Part shown: positions 1 to 15,200 of the stretch, piece by piece | Numbering within the stretch: the stretch's first letter is position 1 | Layout of the letters: every line of letters begins with the position of its first letter | Position numbers and translations under genes: made by a program | Notes under the pieces: model-generated | What the model was told of the DNA's origin: nothing | Databases searched by the model: none | What the model saw: the letters and a program-made list of their open reading frames with translations, nothing else | Assembly (NCBI RefSeq): GCF_037975245.1 | Contig: NC_092571.1 | Span: forward strand, 9,586,501 to 9,650,500 | DNA: 64,000 bases | Direction of reading: 5' to 3' | Origin: Apostichopus japonicus | Taxonomy: Eukaryota; Echinodermata; Holothuroidea; Aspidochirotida; Stichopodidae

Positions 1-237
1 ATCAATACGAGGCATCCTCATACAAACTTGAGGTTCATCCAAGTTTCCCTTCTTGAGATTGTAAACAATAGAATGTACACAAAGGCAGTATAAACCCAGT
101 GATACCACTAAATAAGCTGCTTCATATTTTCACCAACCAGAGAGGCTTTGGGACAAGGTTGCACAGATGCTCAGCAGGGAATAAGAAACTGAAAAGTAGC
201 ATCATCTACAGGTAAACTCAGAGAAGAATAAGCTTAC

Positions 238-3200
238 CTTATCTTGAGGGTTACACCCATAGGTACTCCTACAGCAATCTTTGCTCCTAATCTGCTGTGA
301 GTCGATACCTTCTTGTCTCCTCCGTATTCAATGTAGGTACCAAAGACACTAGCTCTGTAGAACAACAGAAAGGGCAAAGAATGGTTCACCTGTCCACAAA
401 ATCATCTCTTATTTATAGGCAAGTATCATACTACAATTGGTATGAATTTTTTCATTTTGTTTGTTTATGAGTCAATACCAGTTCCTTGGGGTAGTTTTAC
501 GAGGACTACTGCATGACCCTCTTATGGGTAAGTAATATTGGACTAAGTGAACTGGCAAACCATCATACTGCAACCTCTTGTGCTTGCAGGCTTGTACCAA
601 TATTGATCTTTGTAGGATTCTGGCTGCATTCTTTACTACTTCAAACTATGCACTGCTCTTATAAACAATACATTCATGAATCAACTTTAATAGAACCATT
701 TGTCACATGTTTATTCAAACAGGAAGTAAAACAAACAAACAACAAAGTATTTAAGGTAAGTGCTTCGATTAAGTACAATTGTGGGGATGTCTTAAATCTT
801 TTCCTAATATAGCTCAAAGTATTTCTAATTGGTAGCAGTCAAAACTTTCTTGATCTGCTCCGCAAGTTTCTATTAGTTCTGATTTGTACTCTGTGACACT
901 TACTTGATTGTTCCAGTCAATTGTGCATCATGTCCCGGAAACTTCTGAGTGTATGAGGCAAGTACAAATGTGTTTGGTAATCCAAGCTGTATCTGTCCAG
1001 TGAAACGGTTACTGCTAGTGTCCCTCATTACAGTGGCATTCATTGAAGATTGCATACCCCACTTCCAGGTCAAATATCCAACAGTTTGTTTGTCTAATTG
1101 ACGGCTAGCCACTGTGCAAAAAAAAATGTAATCAAAATAAGGAAAAATAAAAGAAACAAAGGTTCCAAATGTTTCTGGGTAACAGTACTTTATTACTGAT
1201 GCATAAACCACTTGTATATAACCAACGACAATATTCTTACATAAACAGGCACAGTAATCCATTGTTACTTTGATGAGATGCCATTTGACAATAGTCATCA
1301 CAAACACATTCTACCAATCACATCGATTCAGCATTTCCTTGTCTTGTTACAAAATGTTAAATTTTGTGGCAAATGTTTATTTTCCTGATATTTCTGGTAC
1401 TTCCATTAATCATCTCCATCCATTGATGATAGCTCATCTCAGGCACCTGATCACCCTTTCAAATACTTGTTGTGAATGAAGTTGCAGCTTTTGAAAATCA
1501 ATGACAAAACTAATATTTCCCAGTACACACATTTAAAATGTAACCAAATTAAAATGGCCAAAAACACTTTACAACGACTCCTTCAGGTCAAGAACTCTGG
1601 TTCCTGCAAGGTTTCAATATGTGAGGCAACATTTCACCCTTTGCCAGCCGTGTGCTAAAAGGTACACTATTAATGGCATACCCGTGTACAAACAAAGTTT
1701 TCAGAAAAGAGGTCTTACAAATTTTCAGAAAATCTAACCGTACAATTATATTATACCTTTGAAAAGAGTAATTGAGAAACATTAGTATGAACATTAGTAG
1801 GAAGTATGAAATTGCCCTTCCCCATGAGCAAATGTAGTAAAAGCAATATTTGAAAAAATAGTTGAAACAATAATGAATAACTAGGCTGAGAGCATAAGAG
1901 AAGGCATCTCACCTGTGACCAGTCCTGGAGCAATCAAGCCATTCCCACCCACCTGACATATTCCACTGCAAGTCACAAAGCTAAGCAAGATACAAAGAGA
2001 GAACATTACATGTATTCAACTTCTTTAATTGTACACAAATCTGTACCTCAAAATGCAGCTAATATACATTCAAATGTATCAGATCTATATATTCCCTTTG
2101 TTCTTGACAAATTCATGCTTAAAGCTTACTCATGTTTTTATATTTGAATTCAATTGAAGTTTACTAGTTTCTAGTATAAATATGTATACATATCATAAAA
2201 GGGATCGTACACTGTGACAAATTGAGAGACACCATTTTATAAATTAATCAACTTAAATCAATAAAGAAAATGGAAAAGAGCCCAAAAAGTGTTCACCTCA
2301 AAAGTCATACTATTCTAAAAAATTCAGATTGAATACATAGAGCTGCGTGGAATACAAGGAAATTCTTAAAGAGTGTTTCTCTGATTGTGGTAATTCTGTT
2401 TGGGCAGTGAACTTCTAAACACAGTTGTTGTCTGGTGATAGTATTTTATTTGATTGTGGTTATTCTGTCTGGGCAGTGAACTTCTAAACACAGTTGTTGT
2501 CTGGTGATAGTATTTTATTTGATTGTGGTTATTCTGTCTGGGCAGTGAACTTCTAAACACAGTTGTTGTCTAGTGATAGTATTTTATTATGACAAACCTT
2601 CTCCTTGATATATTGTGGAAGACTTTCAGAGCCAGGACAGGACCAGTGCCAGCTGAAATTGAACACTGAAAATCCAAAATAAAAATGGATAGTAAATAGA
2701 AAACAGGCTTTCAATCTTTTGATTTAAAGTGCTTCACAGCAATCTCTTTTCTATGTCAGGCCTAAATGCATTCATCTCCAAAATGCATCTAAGTTATATT
2801 AGGTACCGACAGGATGATATGGTCTGTGGAAGCACAATGACCATTTAACAAAGCAGGTTCAAATAAGCAAGATAGTGACCTCCACAAAAAAACGATAAGC
2901 TTCTTGTACTAAATGTGATACTCCTACATGCCGAATATGAAATTGGTCCGACCTTTTCTTCTTCAGACATCGAGTTTACAAGCTGGGCGTCACAAACACA
3001 CACACACACACACACCATCATGAATGCCAAGGTTATGATTATCATCAAAAGCTAACAATTTAGTTATGTATTTGGCCTTTTGGGAATTTTGGAATATCAT
3101 TTTGCGAAGTGTTCCTATTTGTGTAACATCCTTTGAGTTTTTATGCTGACACAGACTGACAAAGCCAGTCTTCTAGTACCTTCCACACATGGTTCACTTT

Positions 3201-6200
3201 ATAGTCCCTTCAGTATGAACCATACACAAACACTACCAAGTCTCTGCTCTTGTTATGTTCATCTTATTTCAATACCTTACCACTTGTGTCGTATCACTCC
3301 CACTTCCATATAATCAAACTGACTGAGCTCCTGTCAATACATTGCCAAACCCCAAGCCAAGTTATGGCAAAATAGAGTGTGTGTAGTTGAAGTTTAGTTT
3401 GAATATTGTATTCAATACATATGATAGAAAATGTTACTGTTTAAGCCACTGAAGGTTGTACAATGCATTTGAGAATGTTAATGTCTTAATACTGTTGTTA
3501 TAGTGATGTCATACTTCCTAGAGTGATGAAAGTCAACAGAAAACAGTGCATCAACAAAAAGTGTAAAGAATACTGGATACAATTAACATCACACCATACA
3601 GGTAATGCTAACTTTATGATTAAAAGCGGTGCATATCTTATCTACAAGTGTAGTTCTTTATTAATCTTACAGGATATGGAAGTGGAGAGTTTAAAGCAGA
3701 ATAGTAAACCAAAACTTACCTCACCCCAGGTCTTACTAGACAAGACACTTCTACAGGAGGCCGAGACATTTCCTGTGCCATTTCCATTTTGTGTGGAGAG
3801 TGTGCCTGAGAATGTAGCTGTTTCCGAGACTGTCAGTGGTGCATCAATAGACTGATGTATAGACATATTCTTTACCTCAATATGAGGAATGCTATTGACA
3901 ATAAAGGAAAGAAATGAAGTATACTACACCAAATATTATGGCTGAAACTTTGGTAAAATTTTTCACAGCAGCCACAAAGGGAAAACTAATAGATAACTTA
4001 TGAGCACATAGATAAGTATTTAAGTGAACATTTAAGTGAACAGTTTCACACAAAATGTCATAATTTCCGGATGATGTTTGCTTCAAATGAATATGTGGGA
4101 GGGGTTGCAGAGCAAGTTTCAACATTACATTACATAATGACTTTTACACTGTAAAGGCTCCTGTGTTTTTTTAAATGATTTTTCCTACTTAAATGGTCTG
4201 ATATTGATGAGATCACCTAACATGCTTGACAAGAATGAATTATTTAAACTATAATGTTACATACAAGTCTTCATCTTCATCATAGTGATAGCTGTCAAAG
4301 AGTTCTGTAGCATCGATGCCTACTGTGACCGAACCCTGTTAGATAGATGCAAGTAAATTAAATGAACATCAACTTACGTCAGATTGAATGCATATGTGAC
4401 TAATGTGAGGGAGATTTGCAGTAAGCACTTGCAAGACATCTGAACCATTAGGCAAGATGCCACACAATCACATGATCTATTGAAACTTTGAGAGGATATT
4501 AATTGTTGAACCTTGGTATGTTAATGAGCAGAGCAAGTGATATTTTATATGTGATAGATGATCTGTTAAATCCTAAAGTCAGAGACAATATTAAATACAA
4601 TAAAACTTGCATTAGCCAGACATGGCAAGACAAGAGGAAAAATAATTGCATAATGGAGCTTTGTACCTTGAAGTGTAGTTTGGTGTTATAATGGATCGTA
4701 AAAGTACTACAATTACATTATCAAATGACTTCAAGTTTTCAGAGTTTTGCATTTTACAATTATTTGTGTTTGTGTTATAACATGCTCAAGTTTGAATATA
4801 GCAACCAGATTTATATTCCAGGATAAAAGGAAACCAGATTTATATTCCAGAATAAAAGGAAACCAGATTTATATTCCAGAATACAAGGAAACCAGATTTA
4901 TATTCCAGCATAAAAGGAAACCAGATTTATATTCCAGAATACAAGGAAACCAGATTCATATTCCAGCATAAAAGGAAACCAGATTTATATTCCAGAATAA
5001 AAGGAAACCAGATTTATATTCCAGGATAAAAGGAAACCAGATTTATATTCCAGAATAAAAGGAAACCAGATTTATATTCCAGAATACAAGGAAACCAGAT
5101 TCATATTCCAGCATAAAAGGAAACCAGATTTATATTCCAGAATAAAAGGCAACCAGATTTATATTCCAGGATAAAAGGAAACCAGATTTATATTCCAGAA
5201 TAAAAGGAAACCAGATTTATATTCCAGAATACAAGGAAACCAGATTCATATTCCAGCATAAAAGGAAACCAGATTTATATTCCAGAATACAAGGAAACCA
5301 GATTCATATTCCAGCATAAAAGGAAACCAGATATATATTCCAGGATAAAGGGAAACCAGATTTATATTCCAGAATAAAAGGAAACCAGATTTATATTTCA
5401 GAATACAAGGAAACCAGATTCATATTCCAGCATTAAAGGAAACCAGATATATATTCCAGGATAAAAGGAAACCAGATTTATATTCCAGAATAAAAGGAAA
5501 CCAGATTTATATTCCAGAATAAAAGGAAACCAGATTCATATTCCAGCATAAAAGGAAACCAGATTTATATTCCAGCATAAAAGGAAACCAGATATATATT
5601 CCAGGATAAAAGAAAACCAGATTTATATTCCAGAATAAAAGGAAACCAGATTTATATTCCAGAATAAAAGGAAACCAGATTCATATTCCAGCATAAAAGG
5701 AAACCAGATATATATTCCAGGATAAAAGGAAACCAGATTTATATTCCAGTATAAAAGGAAACCAGATTTATATTCCAGAATAAAAGGAAACCAGATTTAT
5801 ATTCCAGAATACAAGGAAACCAGATTCATATTCCAGCATAAAAGGAAACCAGATTTATATTCCAGAATACAAGGAAACCAGATTCATATTCCAGCATAAA
5901 AGGAAACCAGATATATATTCCAGGATAAAAGGAAACCAGATTTATATTCCAGAATAAAAGGAAACCAGATTTATATTTCAGAATACAAGGAAACCAGATT
6001 CATATTCCAGCATTAAAGGAAACCAGATATATATTCCAGGATAAAAGGAAACCAGATTTATATTCCAGAATAAAAGGAAACCAGATTTATATTCCAGAAT
6101 AAAAGGAAACCAGATTCATATTCCAGCATAAAAGGAAACCAGATTTATATTCCAGCATAAAAGGAAACCAGATATATATTCCAGGATAAAAGGAAACCAG

Positions 6201-9200
6201 ATTTATATTCCAGAATAAAAGGAAACCAGATTTATATTCCAGAATAAAAGGAAACCAGATTCATATTCCAGCATAAAAGGAAACCAGATTTATATTCCAG
6301 CATAAAAGGAAACCAGATATATATTCCAGGATAAAAGAAAACCAGATTTATATTCCAGAATAAAAGGAAACCAGATTTATATTCCAGAATAAAAGGAAAC
6401 CAGATTCATATTCCAGCATAAAAGGAAACCAGATATATATTCCAGGATAAAAGGAAACCAGATTTATATTCCAGTATAAAAGGAAACCAGATTTATATTC
6501 CAGAATAAAAGGAAACCAGATTTATATTCCAGAATACAAGGAAACCAGATTCATATTCCAGCATAAAAGGAAACCAGATTTATATTCCAGAATACAAGGA
6601 AACCAGATTCATATTCCAGCATAAAAGGAAACCAGATATATATTCCAGGATAAAAGGAAACCAGATTTATATTCCAGAATAAAAGGAAACCAGATTTATA
6701 TTTCAGAATACAAGGAAACCAGATTCATATTCCAGCATTAAAGGAAACCAGATATATATTCCAGGATAAAAGGAAACCAGATTTATATTCCAGAATAAAA
6801 GGAAACCAGATTTATATTCCAGAATAAAAGGAAACCAGATTCATATTCCAGCATAAAAGGAAACCAGATTTATATTCCAGCATAAAAGGAAACCAGATAT
6901 ATATTCCAGGATAAAAGGAAACCAGATTTATATTCCAGAATAAAAGGAAACCAGATTTATATTCCAGAATAAAAGGAAACCAGATTCATATTCCAGCATA
7001 AAAGGAAACCAGATATATATTCCAGGATAAAAGGAAACCAGATTTATATTCCAGTATAAAAGGAAACCAGATTTATATTCCAGAATAAAAGGAAACCAGA
7101 TTTATATTCCAGAATACAAGGAAACCAGATTCATATTCCAGCATAAAAGGAAACCAGATTTATATTCCAGAATACAAGGAAACCAGATTCATATTCCAGC
7201 ATTAAAGGAAACCAGATATATATTCCAGGATAAAAGGAAACCAGATTTATATTCCAGAATAAAAGGAAACCAGATTTATATTTCAGGATAAGAGGAAACC
7301 AGATATATATTCCAGGATTAAAGGAAACCAAATCTATATGCCAGGATAAAAGGAAACCAGATGATCCAGATCTTTATTCCAGCATAAAAGGTTCAGATAA
7401 TCTAGGTTTACATAACAGGGCTCAAAATTAACAGTCGTCAGACACGACCGAAATCACATCGGACAACTTAAAACCCTGCTTAGGTTATCCGACGGAAAAC
7501 TAGCTTACAGTATTTGCCAAAAGTGTTCAACATTTAGAACAAACCTTGCAAAATCCCTATTCTTTCAAAATATCATTTGATATCAAATAAACCTTCAAGT
7601 TTACGAACATAACATTACCTGAAAGAAATTCGTGGAAATTGATAAAATTACAGATAATGATGATGTTTGTGAAATTCCTTTGATCTTACATGTTGACAGG
7701 ATATCCAAGATGAATTTTAAGAAACTAGCTAAAATTATGGAAGGACAGAGGAAAGAAAAAAATCTTTCTTACTCTAGGATTGGTACTCTGTTGAAGCTTT
7801 CTCTCTGCATTCTCTTTTTGCAGTCTCTGATATTCTTCAATTATCTCTGCCGGAGTCCTTGTACGAGGGACCACCTGCCAATCTGCTTCTAGGCCTTTCT
7901 TACCGTAGACATCATAAATGGCTCGCTTTTCTGGCTGACTTAAAACTGACATAAAAATGGAAACCAAGTTCTTAAATCCAAGTGTTTTCTTACATATTTC
8001 TGTGAGAAGTTTAATATGGTGGCTATGAAATGAAATGTTTACCGACCTTTATTCCATATACAGACAGGGTAGTACCAATTGTTAAAATAACCTCTGTGTT
8101 CAAAACATAAAACCATGATGTTGTGATCAAGGTTGTTGAGAAGTGAAATACTGTATCTTCACATCAACATCAAAGTTATCTAAAACAGCTTGCCTGGTTA
8201 TGTTTGTGACACCAAACTGATTTGGTCAGCTGTTGCTATGCTTCTTGAAAGTACAGTACTTTCAAGTATATAATTATACTTTAATATTTGTTGGACATGT
8301 GTAGAAAGCTCACAGAAACACAACTTACAAGTAATAACTGAAGAACTCAGTATGAGTTTTATGCAAGTCAATTATAATAGAAAATAAATCTCAAGTTGCA
8401 CAATGAGCCTTGTATGCAGTTTTCCATTTATCTTAATGATAATTACTCAGCATATATGCAATATAAAGTGGCATATCATTTTACTACTCATTGTACAGTG
8501 CAGTGCCATGTACTACTCATTTACTACTCATTGTACAGTGCAGTACAGTACAGTGCAGTACTACTCATTTACTACTCATTGTACAGTGCAGTACAGTACA
8601 GTGTACTACTCAGTCTCATTTAATGCTGATTGTACAGTGCAGTACAGTACAGTGTACTACTCATTTACTACTCATTGTACAGTGCAGTACAGTGTACTAC
8701 TCATTTACTACTCATTGTACAGTACAGTACAGTGTACTACTCATTTACTACTCATTGTACAGTACAGTACAGTGTAGTTACTCAGTTACTACACATTGTG
8801 CAGTGCAGTACAGTACAGTGTACTACTCAGTTACTACACATTGTGTAGTGCAGTACAGTGTACTACTCACTTAATACTGATAGTACAGTGCAGTACAGTG
8901 TACTACTCACTTAATACTGATAGTACAGTGCAGTACAGTGTACTACTCACTTAATACTGATAGTACAGTGCAGTACAGTGTACTACTCACTTAATACTGA
9001 TAGTACAGTGCAGTACAGTACAGTGTACAGTACTTATCATTTACCTGTGTATGCTTCTTGGACCTTTGTGAAGATTGATTTAGCAGCAGCTTTGTCCTCC
9101 TCTGATTCATGCTTATCTGGGTGATAAAACATGCAAAGCCTGCGATAGGATGATTTCAGTTCCTCATCATTTGCCTGTTAAAGATTATTAATTACTAATA

Positions 9201-12200
9201 ATTACTATTATTATAATAATATTAAACTGTTGCCTCCATCATAAAGCCAGAGCTAAGTTAGTTGATTCATATTTTCTAACATTCAACAAACAGGAATTAT
9301 ATGCTACTTTGGTAAGGAACAATGATCAAACTTACATCCAAATATCAGCGTTCAGAAAATCGTCACTTACAGTAACATAGTGTGATGCTTGTCATTCCTC
9401 CCCCCCCCAGGGTTGGCATTTTCCCGGGAAAAAACCTGTTTTTCCCACTAAGTGGTAAAAACCAGGTAAAAACCGGGAAAAACTGGTAAATACCGGTAAA
9501 AACCGCCTCCGTCTCGAAAACTATTATTACTGTACTTGTCCGTAATATGCAGGGTCATCAGTAGGCACGATATTGTTTCATGACAGGCATATGTTATTGA
9601 ATATGGGAGTTTCTTAGCTTCATTTTGAGCTATTTTATCACAACCTTATTCTACTTTTTGTGGAAAAAAGAGTATTTTTCATATTGCACATGTATAGTTA
9701 TTCTGTCACGATCTCTTTAGCAGTATGCATTGCCTATTGCCCAAACCATTATAGGTCTACTGTACACTGGGACACTCACCCCTCCTAAATTTTTCAAGCC
9801 TATTATGTGCTCACATGTATAATATGACGAACCATAGCCCTAGGAGGCACCAACAGTTTGATACTTGTCCATTCTCTAGATTATGGAATTATGCATCTCG
9901 ATAGGAAAATAAAGTTGGTTGATTTGCGCATCCAATATGGTCATTTTCACAATCAGTGGTGTAACTTTTGTACACTCAGGGCCAAAATTTCAAACACCAT
10001 ATATATTAAAATTTTTACTAACATCACATGTTAAAGGGTTCAAATTTTTGTAACTTCAACTTTTCGGAGCTTAAACATATACGTTTATGGGTGTAATTTT
10101 TCGGTGACTGTATGACTCTAGGAAACTTTAAGCAAAAAGATATATTTTTAAGCAACCATATTTACACAGTCTTAAAACAGTACTCTGTTTCAAGTAAACT
10201 TTAAAATGCTTATCATTATATGTTACTTAAAAATGAAAAGGATTTGGCAGAAATTTTTTATTACTATTGCAGATATTTCCATGTTAACTGAAAATTTATT
10301 GGAAATCAAGGATTGTTTTTCTTAATTTTAACTTTAAACTATTTAATAGAAAGATAAGGCCAAGTCAAACACCCTAAATAATGTCTCCTCACAGAGGGCT
10401 AATATCCAATCCAAGTTGCACAAAAATCCATGCAGTTTTGCAAAAGTTGGAATTTTCCCACTTACGCGTTTCGGAGGTGACGTTAACATTTTACATGCGT
10501 TTCGGAGGTGACAAAAATGTTTACAAGTTGTTGTAAAGGCTTTTTTGCTAATTAACAAAGAATTAAACACTTAAACTCAATGAATATTCATAACATCTTT
10601 AATCAAACACTGATTTAAAAAATATCTCTGCCAAGTAGCAGAGAATGTATGTCAACTACCTGTACAACTAGTGAAACAAGTGAAAGAATACAGAACACAG
10701 AATACAATAGTTTTATGTTATAAAAAATAGGTAAATGTCAGGTAAAGCAAATAAGGGCATTTAAAAAGCAATTGAAAACATTGGGCTGAAGTCTCTTACT
10801 GTGGCACTCATATTGCAAATGATTATCTCACATACAACATATTGTATATACCTTCAGTCTCTTTTGTTTCGGAGGTGACGCTAAACGTTTACACAACCCA
10901 GAAGGCTTGATTCATGCTAAAACACATAGAACTTACCTTGGAAAGTATGAAAAACATTAGAAGGATATGTTGATAATATTTTAATGACATTCATGATACT
11001 AGTGCTGTGACTGCTTTTGCTGCCATTCATGATAACTTGGAGACAATACTGTATCCATTCAAAATCATTTGGTTAAATTCACACTGTTTTGGCTAATTGC
11101 ATATGAAATATTATACCACAAAGAAATGATTAACATTGCGTAGCCATTAGCCATTCTGACTGCTAGTTACAGTACATGTTGGTTACACTTTTGGCAGTGA
11201 AACTGACTGTCACATTCCTGTAACCTTTTACAAATTTGAAGAGGACATTCAGTCAATTATTCTGGAAAAAACACTTCATTAACATGACCTAACCACATTC
11301 TATCAAAGTGTTAGTGAAAAGTTAGGTAAACACTTGTCAAAAACTGCATAAATGATGGGCTAAAATCATTTAACAGCAGCTTGGCCTTGTTCACATTTAA
11401 GAATGCACCCGTACTTCAAGTCCTCAAGGGAAATTAATTCCCTTAGTGTGAACACTCCTTTACTCATACTTCAAGTCGGCATGCAGTCTTAAGAATTTAT
11501 CCTGCATTCTCAGTAAATGTGATGTGAATGGTCGGAGACTTAATGGTGACCCGAGATTTCCGATATATCAAGTTGCTATTGGGCGGGTAGTACGTACATG
11601 TATGTGTTTGTCAGAGGTTGCCCTTCTTAACAGAAACACTACCAAACCATGCTATTCGTGAACCCATTTCATTTTCTTTGAACCAATTTGACCAACACTG
11701 CAGAAAAGATGCGGTAACGGTTGTGAGACAAAAACAAACTAAATGACAGTCCACTTAAATCTACTGTTATAACCTTAAATTCATTGTACGCCGTACTGAC
11801 AGATTTTTGAAGAGGCCAAACTCTGTAATTTGATGTTTATTTCAAAACGGATGATTTTGGGTTCGGTTGCTATGGAAGTTAGTAAAAGGCTAAAACCGTT
11901 ACGTCTGGCCTGGCCTATAATGAAGTTGCACTTACTAGCTTACTGTATACAGATACAGTAGACCTTAACATTAAATGCCTTTGATGTTAGATTAGCCTCA
12001 AATGCGACATCAAGCAGTAAAACACTGACTAGCAAGATCGTTTGCTCATCCACTGAAGGGTTTGGAAGAAATTCAAATCTGGGTTAAAATGTTATGGTAA
12101 TGCCAGTACAGAGTTGTTTGAATACAGTTAACTGTTTATGTGTGATGATTGTACGTTGCCGTGCAGTGGTGTACGGAGTAGTATGTACTAGTACAGAACA

Positions 12201-15200
12201 TAAGACAATGGCAAAGCACAGGGGGGGGGAATGTAAACAGCTGATATGACCTTTATACGCCTGCGCAGTATATTAATCTCGCAAACAGACGAAACTTACT
12301 CGTTCTGAAATGTGAATGCTTCTTGTTCTTAACTAGTTTATCCTCCTTGCGGACTTAATATCAATAATCGCCCAGGTTGCATTCTTAAATGTGAACAAGG
12401 CCTAAGAGACCATCTGGAGCAACAATCTAGAGTTAAATGAGTTTTCACTCTATAAAGGTTAGTTATTTGTAATTGGTTGATAAAGGCATTGAAGACTCTC
12501 CCCAAACCGTGTGCGGCCATCTGAAAAATGTAACTTTCTGTTCCTTGCAAGTGACGTTTTGTTCGTGTCGCTACAAAATGCAGACAGTAATGAAACGTGA
12601 TACCTTGTTATCTTTAGCTGGACCTGAGATGTCCATCGCTGTATCGTTTGTACAATGTGCTGTGCTGTAGCTGTACTGACTATACACTAGTGTCTATTAA
12701 CGATGGTAGCAAGCTGTGTGTGTATTTTCTGGGATCAATGGTGGTGTCTAACACTTTTGTTACACCTCATCGAAACTAGGTCAGATTACCAGCATCAGAC
12801 ATTTCCTTTTGCACCAGTCTTCACTCTTCACACTCTTTAAGAAAAGGGAGGGGAATTCCCTATTCAAATTTTATGTATTTTTGGGAAATCTCTTTTCAGA
12901 CAATGTGCTGTGACAACAACAGCTCATTAAAGAAGCAATAAGATTCTTTCTTTTTGCTTCAAATGTTACAGCAGCAGGTCTACATATTGTGAACAAATAT
13001 TCTGAACTTTTGTAGGATATTTACCTGGACCAAATAGTAGAGCCCTCCGTGGTTATAGTGGGAATCATGCAAATTAATGTGTATACTGGTACAGGTCAAC
13101 ATGGTGCAAAATTAAACCTGTGAACATATACTCAACAGCACTGTAGAACTCACAGAAGGTAACATATAACTGCAGCACAAGTGTATGCACTAGTAGAATA
13201 TTTCAGAAATATGCTCAAACAAAGGGATAGTTCAGTATATTACATGTAAACAATCAATGTCACCTCCGAAACGATAGCAAAGACCACAGGCAGATTGAGC
13301 TAATATCTGATAAATTTGTCCCATGTTAATAAAGTTTTAAAAACTGCATGTTTGGTGATTGTGATCTTTTATGGACAGCACTTCATTGCTAATAGATCAT
13401 TTCATTCAAGTTTATTAATAGCACTAATGTAAGCAATGGTACGCTATCTCTTGTCCAGAAAGGGGAAAAAGTGGCAAAAAAACACATATTTGTAATTTAT
13501 TCATCAACTGTGCATGTGAGAGTTTCATTAATACTTTGTTCAGTTTGTTACAGTGTTTTCTAAGGTAGATCAAGTCATCCATTAGCATATGATGGTACAC
13601 AAACAGCTGAAATGTAAAAAATGTAGTGTTAACAATACTGTGTCACCTCCGAAACATTAATTTACAGTTTAATTCAAATTTAACATAATTAATAAAGGAC
13701 CTTTTAAAAGATATTATCATACTGGTTGCTACACCTCTACAGAATTACTGTAATATGAGTTTTAGCCAAGGAAGATGTTTATTGGATCAGTAGAGATCAA
13801 ATTTCCAACTAACCTGTTTCGGAGGTGACAAGGTGTTTCGGAGGTGACGCATGTTAACGGAAAGTTAAGAATCTCCCAGAAACTAAAACGACTGGTCATG
13901 TTGTCACAACTTTTACTCAAATATTACGTTAGGGGGTGAGGTATATTTTAATAAGTTCAAAATGGCTATACTATTGTTTACATAAATCTTGGACTGAAGA
14001 ATGCTTTGTTTCGGAGGTGACGGAAAAGTTAACGGAAAAGTTAACATTAAATTTGAAATTAACACAATTTTTTTAAGAATTCCAAATAAAAAATATTTTT
14101 TGGCCCAGATATTAGACACATTAGTTATTGTAATAATGCAACCTTACTTAACAAAGTTTACACTGCTTAACTAGAACTTAGTTGCAGTCAAACTTAGGTA
14201 CCAATTGTTAACGGAAAATGTCACCTCCGAAACGGCAAAATCTAGCCACCGTTCCTTGGCGAAGGAAAGGAAGGAAACCTGGGGAACACAATTGCATTTT
14301 AGTTTGGACACTTGTTGATAATATCAACCAAATAAGAACTGGAAAATACCTTCCACCAATAAGTACAGGCTCTGACAAAAACAGGGTAGTTCAGAGTGTA
14401 CGGCTGAACTAGCATATTTTAAGCATATTTATGGCCACCAAATCAACCTGAAGAAACCGAGAAAGTTCGTTAAGCTACCCAAGGTAGACTTCACTTAGGA
14501 TGGTCAAATGGCAAAAAATCTAAGAATTCTGGTATTTGGTCACTGAGTTACAAAGCAATAAGTGCCAATATTGGAAGTTACACCACTGATTGTGAAAATG
14601 ACCATATAGTAGTTTCTATGCTCCTCCACAAGTTCCACATGAATTTTTAGGAATTCTATATAATTTGAGGCTTTTCCCAGTTTTTCCCACTTATACTGTA
14701 GGTGGGAAAAACCTCCCAGTAAAAACCGGTAAAAAACCTGGTTTTTACCGGGCGGTAAAAACCGGCCAACCCTGTCCCCCCCCCATTGGGGGGCCTTCCC
14801 AACTGTCCTTCCAAACTTGGGAGAATTTGCTTCAAGCAATTATTTGACTACAGTATTCTTTTAATTTAACATGTTACAAATTATTCACAATTCCATGATG
14901 CAAAATGCAAAACTGTTAAGTATAGAATGGCAGCCCTTTGTACAGTCTACTGATGCTAACTTTAAATATTTGATGTAGTTCTTCTGTTCCATTAATAAAA
15001 ACATATTTTGTCAGCACATTTGTAAACCTGTAGTGCAGTCACCAATCAACCACTGGAAATTTTGTTGGTGCTTTGACAAGAAGTCACCTTACAGTATCTG
15101 ACAGCTCTATGGATAGCAACTAAATTGGTTTTTAAGTGTACAGTACTTTGCAGACTTGCAGTTCATGTGGCCTAATACAGGCTAATATATAAATGAAAAA

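Larger units (their letters stand above)
9939..14603. mobile_element. Element D: 4.7-kb noncoding DNA transposon with TTTCGGAGGTGAC sites
   Basis: Inverted termini ATATGGTCATTTTCACAATC (from 9935) and its complement (ending 14607) match for about 33 bp. The target duplication is TA or ATAT. Nine exact copies of TTTCGGAGGTGAC or its complement start at 10469, 10500, 10867, 13259(c), 13642(c), 13817, 13836, 14009 and 14220(c). A companion motif GTTAACGGAAAA lies beside several of them. No reading frame above about 75 codons is convincing. Two smaller transposons (11383-12402 and 12481-12840) are nested inside. It is a divergent relative of element C (46121-50960), judged from motif layout and terminal similarity. 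Confidence 0.8.
9408..14774. mobile_element. hAT-like element with element D inserted in it
   Basis: Terminal inverted repeats begin CAGGGTTGGC: left end at 9408, right end complementary, finishing at 14774. The direct repeats outside are T followed by 7-8 C (9399-9407 and 14775-14782), compatible with an 8-bp hAT target duplication that slipped in the C run. The subterminal DNA on both sides is made of GGTAAAAACC/GGTTTTTACC palindromic repeats. Removing element D (9939-14603) leaves a host element of about 0.7 kb without coding capacity. It lies in DNAJC11 intron 1. Confidence 0.75.

Noticed and set aside
3523-3855. Plus-strand 110-codon frame
   Set aside because: Antisense to DNAJC11 exon 5 and its introns.
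4747-7331. Regularly spaced short repeats that might suggest a CRISPR array
   Set aside because: Units are head-to-tail without unique spacers, in a eukaryotic intron; this is a minisatellite.
7416-7440. CAGGGCTCAAAATTAAC, a common hAT terminus
   Set aside because: No matching right end or target duplication was found in the window, so boundaries cannot be set.
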